This document shows positions 33,956 through 64,000 of a stretch of DNA of 64,000 nt, in pieces. The notes below the pieces were generated by a model, which was not told the origin of the DNA, ran no database searches, and saw only the letters and a list, made by a program, of their open reading frames with translations. Source of the stretch: Plazaster borealis (lineage: Eukaryota; Echinodermata; Asteroidea; Forcipulatida; Labidiasteridae). The first letter of the stretch is position 1. Each line of letters starts with the position of its first letter. Location of the stretch: contig CM037472.1 in the NCBI GenBank assembly GCA_021014325.1, positions 39,580,234-39,644,233 of the forward strand. The letters run 5' to 3'. A program made the translations under genes and the position numbers.

Positions 33956-34212
33956 GAATGAGTTTCCAATTCACAAAAGAAAATCTAAAACATGAATACA
34001 AGAAGGGAAAGAACTAATACAAAGAAAACAGAAATAAACATTTATAAATCAATTATATTCATTTGTGTCAAACACAATGGCGCATGTAAAAAAAAAAGAA
34101 AACAATTAATTTAATAGCTATGAAAAGTTAAACACGCACCGTTTCACAAATAATTTGATTTTGTTCTGCATTTTCATCTTCAGTTGTAGACTTTCATGGA
34201 TGCTAGGTGGCA

Positions 34213-34330
34213 TCAGACTTAGGCTGTATCCCTATTGGCGGCTACAGCTACGGCTACAATACTTGCTAAGGATACCAATACTAAAACGCACGATGACGCT
34301 GTGATACAGCCGTAGTCGTAGCAGCCAATT
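34213..34330. repeat. Second copy of the GGCGGCTACAGC hairpin family
   Basis: It carries the same terminal motif TATTGGCGGCTACAGCTACG and an inverse copy near 34310. The internal sequence differs from the copy at 5794-5952. Confidence 0.55.
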
Positions 34331-34389
34331 CAGTCATGGCCATACCAGTTAATTCCACTGCTCATCTTGGACATATTCATGTTGTATGT

Positions 34390-34555
34390 TGACACAGACT
34401 TTTTCACAAATACTCAGTTTGCGCTCATTTGCCGTGGAATGAGGTGCATGCTGGTCTAGTTAGCAACACATTTTGATCGCTAACTAGACAAGCATGCACC
34501 TCATTCCACGGTAACGCATGCACACAGAGTATTTGCAAAGTAGTCTATGGTTGAC
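34390..34555. repeat. Hairpin element, ~75-bp arms
   Basis: CCGTGGAATGAGGTGCATGC and CTAGTTAGC at the left reappear inverted at 34479-34511 around a 14-bp loop. Weaker pairing continues outward through CAAATACTC. Confidence 0.75.
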
Positions 34556-35107
34556 CTGGTGTCTGCTGCCATCTAGTGTTCAAAGTCTACCAATTTTACA
34601 TTTAAAATTATTCATTAACAACCTTGATGGGAGATATACTGTGCACCTTCATTTATAAATCACACAAAAACACTTCCTAAAAACTATGCATAATCAATCT
34701 TTAAAAATCATAAAGCAATTCTTTGTTATAATTGTATCCATTTTGTATAATAATTGGCAAGGCAGAAAAAACATTAATATTGAAGTGGTGTTGTTGCACA
34801 TTTGATTTTAATAACTATTGTGGATGTTCTCAAATCAGATAATAAATTATGATTGAAGGTAAGATTGTGGTAACACCATGTACTAACATTTCTTACAAGC
34901 TCGGATGGTTCTAAAAACAAGTCTGTGTTGTTTAACAACTCAACATTCTCACAAGTATGCTCTGTCTTCAAGAGGTAAGAAGACAGCTAGAACCACACCA
35001 AACAAAAACCATTAGTTTAAAATTTTATTACACAGTGTCAATGGAAACCTTAGTTTCAATATTGTTTCTCTACAATGCAAAGTTTCAAATTCTACCAATT
35101 AAATAAT

Positions 35108-35480
35108 TATGGGCCATCAGAGGTTCCCATTTGTAGGTTGTGCTTGTTGTCTCTAAGCCCACCTAGTACCCTATTATCCACCTATTTATACCCACTTGAT
35201 TATGGGCCATCAGAGGCTCCTATTTGTAGGTTGTGCTTGTTGTCTCCAAGCCCACCTAGTACCCTATTATCCACCTATTTATACCCACTTGATTATGGGC
35301 CATCAGAGGCTCCTATTTGTAGGTTGTGCTTGTTGTCTCCAAGCCCATCTAGTACCCTATTATCCACCTATTTATACCCACTTGATTATGGGCCATCAGA
35401 GGCTCCTATTTGTAGGTTGTGCTTGTTGTCTCCAAGCCCACATAGTACCCTATTATCCACCTATTTATACCCACTTTACT
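35108..35480. repeat. 93-bp tandem array, four copies
   Basis: TATGGGCCATCAGAGG recurs at 35108, 35201, 35294 and 35387. Because 93 is 31 codons, all frames repeat; overlapping open frames here are a by-product. Confidence 0.95.
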
Positions 35481-36814
35481 CATCAGATTGACCTAATAGT
35501 ACCAACTTAGATCACACCATCTCTTTCAAATACACTTTGATCCATGTTTTTTCAACTTGCGTATCAACAACTTTGTGGTTTCCCAAATACAGGAATTGAG
35601 ATTTTTGAGAAGATGGCAAAACACCTTTCACAATGAACATTAATGAAGTTCCATGCCTTTATCTAACAACCCATCTTCAACATTTTGCCCATATTCATAA
35701 AGTTCCTCCAACAAAGTGGTCAAAAATACACTTCATTTTTTGCCTGTATTTTGTATTTATTTTAATTGGCACCATGCCAGGCATTTGTTGATCTGGCTTC
35801 AGTTGAATCCTTCAAGTTCAAGCAAAAACCAAGGGAAGAATTTTGTGGTGGCTAAGGTTCTTAAAGATTAAAACTGATGGAAAACAATTTGGCAAAACCA
35901 GAGTTTTTAAAATACCAGATCATTCATTTCTTTCCAAGATAACTTAAACCACCTTTTTATATATTGAATAACATAACTTATTTGTTATATATATTGTTTT
36001 GTTTGGGGGGGGGGGTAGTTATAATTAGTTTTACAAACCTGAAATGTTTGTGGTCAGAGTTCCCATGATTTATGACTGTAGACTGAGATTTTTGGGCTGG
36101 GGCGGGGCTTTATTCCAAAATTACTTTTAAGGATGGATAATTTCCTTACATTTGATTCGGTTGGAACAAAGTCCTTGCATTTGAAATATATCTCAAAAAT
36201 ATGTTTTTTGTTGAATATACATATTTTAAAATCATACACTTCGAATACACTTCAAAAATGTACGTTTTTGAAAAATATTTCAAAAGTACCAATTCAATAT
36301 TCAATATGTAAAATTTTCCTAAGTACTTTGACAAGTTCAAAACTATGCATTTGGAGACACATTTCAACATCTTATTCTTGTATACAGTATACAGAGTATA
36401 CAGTTTAAACATTTTAAATTAAACATATTTGGAAATGATGTTTTCCAGGCAATGACCCCTGAAGAACATTTAAAATAAAGCATTTTTTTTAAAGCAATTA
36501 AAACATCATTAACCAATTATCTACTTTTTTTTCTTTGGCAGATAAACAACAACATTGTATAATTATAGCAACAACAACTGTACATTTTTTTTGTTAAATA
36601 TGGAAAATGTTTTAACACCGTAGTTTTTGTTTTCCAAAGAATGTTGAGTTCTTATTTTTACCGCAAAAGAAAAAAAAGAAACAACATCAGAATATGGCTC
36701 GGCCATAACACCCCCCACAAACATTTCCATAAAAGTACTCTGATTTTCAATCATATCAGCTAAAAGTCATAACTGCAATTAAAACTTAGGCCTAAACTAC
36801 AATTGTTGTGACTG

Positions 36815-61728
<24,914 letters not shown>

Positions 61729-62469
61729 CTGCAAAAAATAAAACCGAAAATCAGAAACATCAGTACGCTTACTTCCTGAGCTCAGAAAAAAACACTCCTT
61801 TATCGGATTAATAGCTGTTTCATACTACTGAAAAAAGAAGAAAACAAATCAACATCTATTTTTTATACAGCTCTGAAAAATATTGTTTAAATATCAATAT
61901 TCACTTCTGATAAACCTCTGTAATTATACAGTAACCATCAATATTTGTTTTTCAGACAACTTTTAAAGTACATACATAATTATTTTCCATAAAGCTTTGA
62001 AAATAAATAGAAACTGTATTTGTTTTTTCATCAAGCTCTAAAAATAAAATTTAAAAAGTTATGTTTATCACAAATTTTAAAAAGACTGTAATTTGTTCAT
62101 TTATCAATTCATAGAATAGATCCCCTACAGATCAAGGTATAGAGCAAAATGCAACGAATTGATCACAATCAATAGTTAATATCCATTCTTATATTAAACT
62201 GCAGTAACTATAAGGAATGTAAATCTTTGTTGTAATTCAGCCTTAAGGCTGCAATAAACAAAATGTTTTAAATATTACAGAAATATTACGTATTGTTGTT
62301 TTTTTAACCTCTAATAAATTACACACACACACACACACACAAGTTTGGTATCATTTTGAGCTACAAAAGACTACAAATGAGCGTTGGGTTTATAAGCCTA
62401 CAAATGAGCACCGAGTAACGCCTATAAATGAGCAGTGATGTAGGTATCGAGCCGTCTCAAGACCTTTTT

Positions 62470-62770
62470 TTGTTGTCTTGGTCTCGGTCTCGGTCTGCAA
62501 AAGTTTCGGTCTCGGAAGGGCTGGTTTAGGTCTCAGGTGGAATGGTCTCTGTCTCGGTCTCGGACTCGAATACCTTGGTCTCGGTCTCGAAAGGGCTGGT
62601 CTAGGTCTCAGGAGGAATGGTCTTGGTCTATGTCTCGGTCTCGGATACCATGCTCTCGTTCTCGGGCTGCAAAAGTCTCGTTATCGGAAGGGCTTAAACT
62701 CGGTCTCGGGAGGTCTTGGTCTTGGTCTCAGCCTTGGATGTCAAGGTCTCGGACTTCCAGGTCTCGACTA
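62470..62770. repeat. GGTCTC-rich low-complexity tract
   Basis: Repeated GGTCTCGGTCTCGG with drift. It creates artificial frames of Gly/Leu or Ser/Arg repeats. Confidence 0.8.
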
Positions 62771-62919
62771 CAACACTGTAAATGAGCCCTGTTTGTAAAG
62801 CCTACAAACAAGCGCTGTGTGTCAAAACAAGCGCTGTGTGGAAAAGCCTACAAACAAGCGCTGTGTGGGAAAAGCCTACACAAGCCTTGTGCAATGGGTC
62901 AGTAACGGCTATAGAGCCC

Positions 62920-63290
62920 TCAAGGCACTGGACACGTTGGGTAATTGTCAAAGACCAGTATTCTCACTTGGTGTATCCCAACATATGCATAAAATAACAA
63001 ACCAGTGAAAATTTGGGCTCAATTGGTCATCGAAGTTGTAAGAAAATAATGAAAGAAAAAACACCCTTGTTTCACAAATTTGTGTGCTTTCAGATGCCTG
63101 AAAAAGGCTTCAGGCCTGAAGTATTTTTCAGATTCAAATATTTTAGTGAGAAATTACCTCTTTCTCAAAAACTACGGCGCTTCAGAGGGAGTCGTTTCTC
63201 ACAATGTTTTATACTATCAATAGCTCTCCGCTGCTCGTTACCAAGTAAGTTTTTATGCTATATATATTTTGAGTAATTACCAAACGTGTC
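62920..63290. repeat. MITE-like element, AAAGG-ACTGGACAC family, copy C
   Basis: The left end AAGGCACTGGACACGTTGGG and the interior match copy A closely. The right end is altered after CCAAACGTGTCAC. Confidence 0.75.
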
Positions 63291-63547
63291 ACTTTTAAAC
63301 CTTTAAACTGCATTAAACAAAGCAAACAATTTGGCTTGAAAATAGAAAGCAATTTGGCTCTGACCAATAACACAAAAACTGCAGATCCAGGACATAATAA
63401 AGATAAAGAACAGTACATGATACAACCTAAAACCCAATACAAAAGAAAAGACGACACAAATTTATCGTAACTTTCTCTCTTGAGATCATAAACCCATCTA
63501 TGGCATACTCTTGAAGATTTCATATTGAAATTAAAGATTATATGAGA

Positions 63548-63781
63548 TTAATGTAGTGGAGTCCCATCTGCTGTAGTTTTGACTAAGTGCTTATTAAGAA
63601 AACCATTTCCCCCATGGACAGTAGTAAAAACCCTAGCCATAAGATCGTCTGATCTCAAGTGCCTTATTAATGGATGGATTTCAAGAACCAGCTTATTCTC
63701 TGCACCTGTCCACTGAGTGGATAATGACATTCTGTATACACACATCGCTTTTTTTATTGATTCAATACCTTCTGTACGCAC
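63548..63781 (-). pseudogene. Possible remnant of a retroelement RNase H-like C-terminus
   Basis: An open frame of 77 codons without an ATG includes QWTGAENKLVLEIHPLIRHL and VFTTVHGGNGFLNKHLVKTT. The order of a W-x-NKL-x-EI motif and a later GH/N-x-FL-x-HL motif recalls the RNase H end of LINE proteins. Similarity is weak and judged from memory; it could be unrelated. Confidence 0.3.
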
Positions 63782-64000
63782 TTTAAACCACGTTGTCCTG
63801 ACTGAACAAACAGGACTTACGAATCATAAAAAATCAATCGTCTCTAATATGATGAATTCCTAAAAGCCCTTAAAAAAACAGTAATACTTTCATAAAAGCC
63901 TTGGATATTTTGCCTGTTTCCGATCTATTTTTTGTTACAACCAATTTTCTTCTTAAAGGTAAAGGGTTGGTCATCATTGCAATAAATTCAATTAGTTCCA

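Larger units (their letters stand above)
28751..36814 (-). other. GALNT2 3' UTR and intergenic space
   Basis: No coding exon was found in these 8 kb. GALNT2 transcription must end somewhere here. The stretch holds G-runs near 29238-29310, repeat-family copies (30570-30697, 31157-31440, 31704-31970), a 1.15-kb inverted-repeat element (32804-33955), two hairpins (34213-34330, 34390-34555) and a 93-bp array (35108-35480). Confidence 0.45.
61729..64000 (-). other. GALNT2 intron continuing beyond the window
   Basis: The exon with the DxH motif is not seen before the window ends. The stretch holds an AC microsatellite (62321-62340), a GGTCTC-rich tract (62470-62770), MITE copy C and the frame at 63548-63781. 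Confidence 0.45.

Noticed and set aside
35075..35491. 138-codon plus-strand frame with a 31-residue repeat (and an overlapping 104-codon frame)
   Set aside because: It is produced by a 93-bp tandem array whose period is a multiple of three; no start context, splice sites or known similarity.
62478..62798. 106-codon Gly/Leu-rich and 82-codon Ser/Arg-rich frames
   Set aside because: Artefacts of the GGTCTC low-complexity tract.

Overview
The window is nuclear DNA of an animal. Genes are split by long introns with GT/AG junctions, the base composition is AT-rich, and most of the length is transposon remnants, foldback elements and tandem arrays. The proteins match conserved bilaterian families. 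Together with the mix of small inverted-repeat elements, a CR1/L2-like LINE and a deuterostome-type SINE, I infer a marine invertebrate deuterostome, most likely an echinoderm. The species cannot be named from the sequence.

Layout. (1) 103-1179, plus strand: the last three coding exons of a REST corepressor (CoREST/RCOR), followed by what looks like a long 3' UTR to about 5.3 kb. (2) 8836-19591, plus strand: a complete seven-exon gene for V-ATPase subunit D (ATP6V1D, 249 aa). Its 5.7-kb first intron holds a cluster of foldback elements (9.13-12.8 kb) and a 92-bp tandem array. (3) 22255-28226, minus strand: a complete six-exon gene for Arpin (230 aa), the Arp2/3 inhibitor, tail to tail with ATP6V1D. 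(4) 36815-61728, minus strand: the last eight coding exons (330 aa) of a polypeptide N-acetylgalactosaminyltransferase closest to GALNT2, from the end of the catalytic domain through the whole ricin-type lectin domain. Its first exons lie beyond the right edge.

The four genes do not form a pathway: chromatin repression, proton pumping, actin-branching control and Golgi O-glycosylation. Exon boundaries were placed by reading frame, splice phase and family similarity; every phase closes exactly.

The most unusual feature is in Arpin. The last 47 nt of coding exon 4, with its 5' splice site and 36 nt of intron, form an 83-bp unit repeated about 23 times in a row (22976-24815). The pre-mRNA therefore carries some 23 near-identical splice donors, and only the first keeps the reading frame. 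A perfect 76-bp palindrome with a 9-bp target-site duplication sits just beyond Arpin's exon-1 donor. Other notable items are a nine-copy tandem array of tRNA-like units with A and B boxes (50569-51465), a 34-copy 68-bp array of hairpin-forming units (37856-40150), adjacent foldback elements that used almost the same target site, two copies of a 0.7-kb inverted-repeat element sharing a Cys-rich reading frame, and a telomere-motif core inside an inverted repeat (57419-57556).
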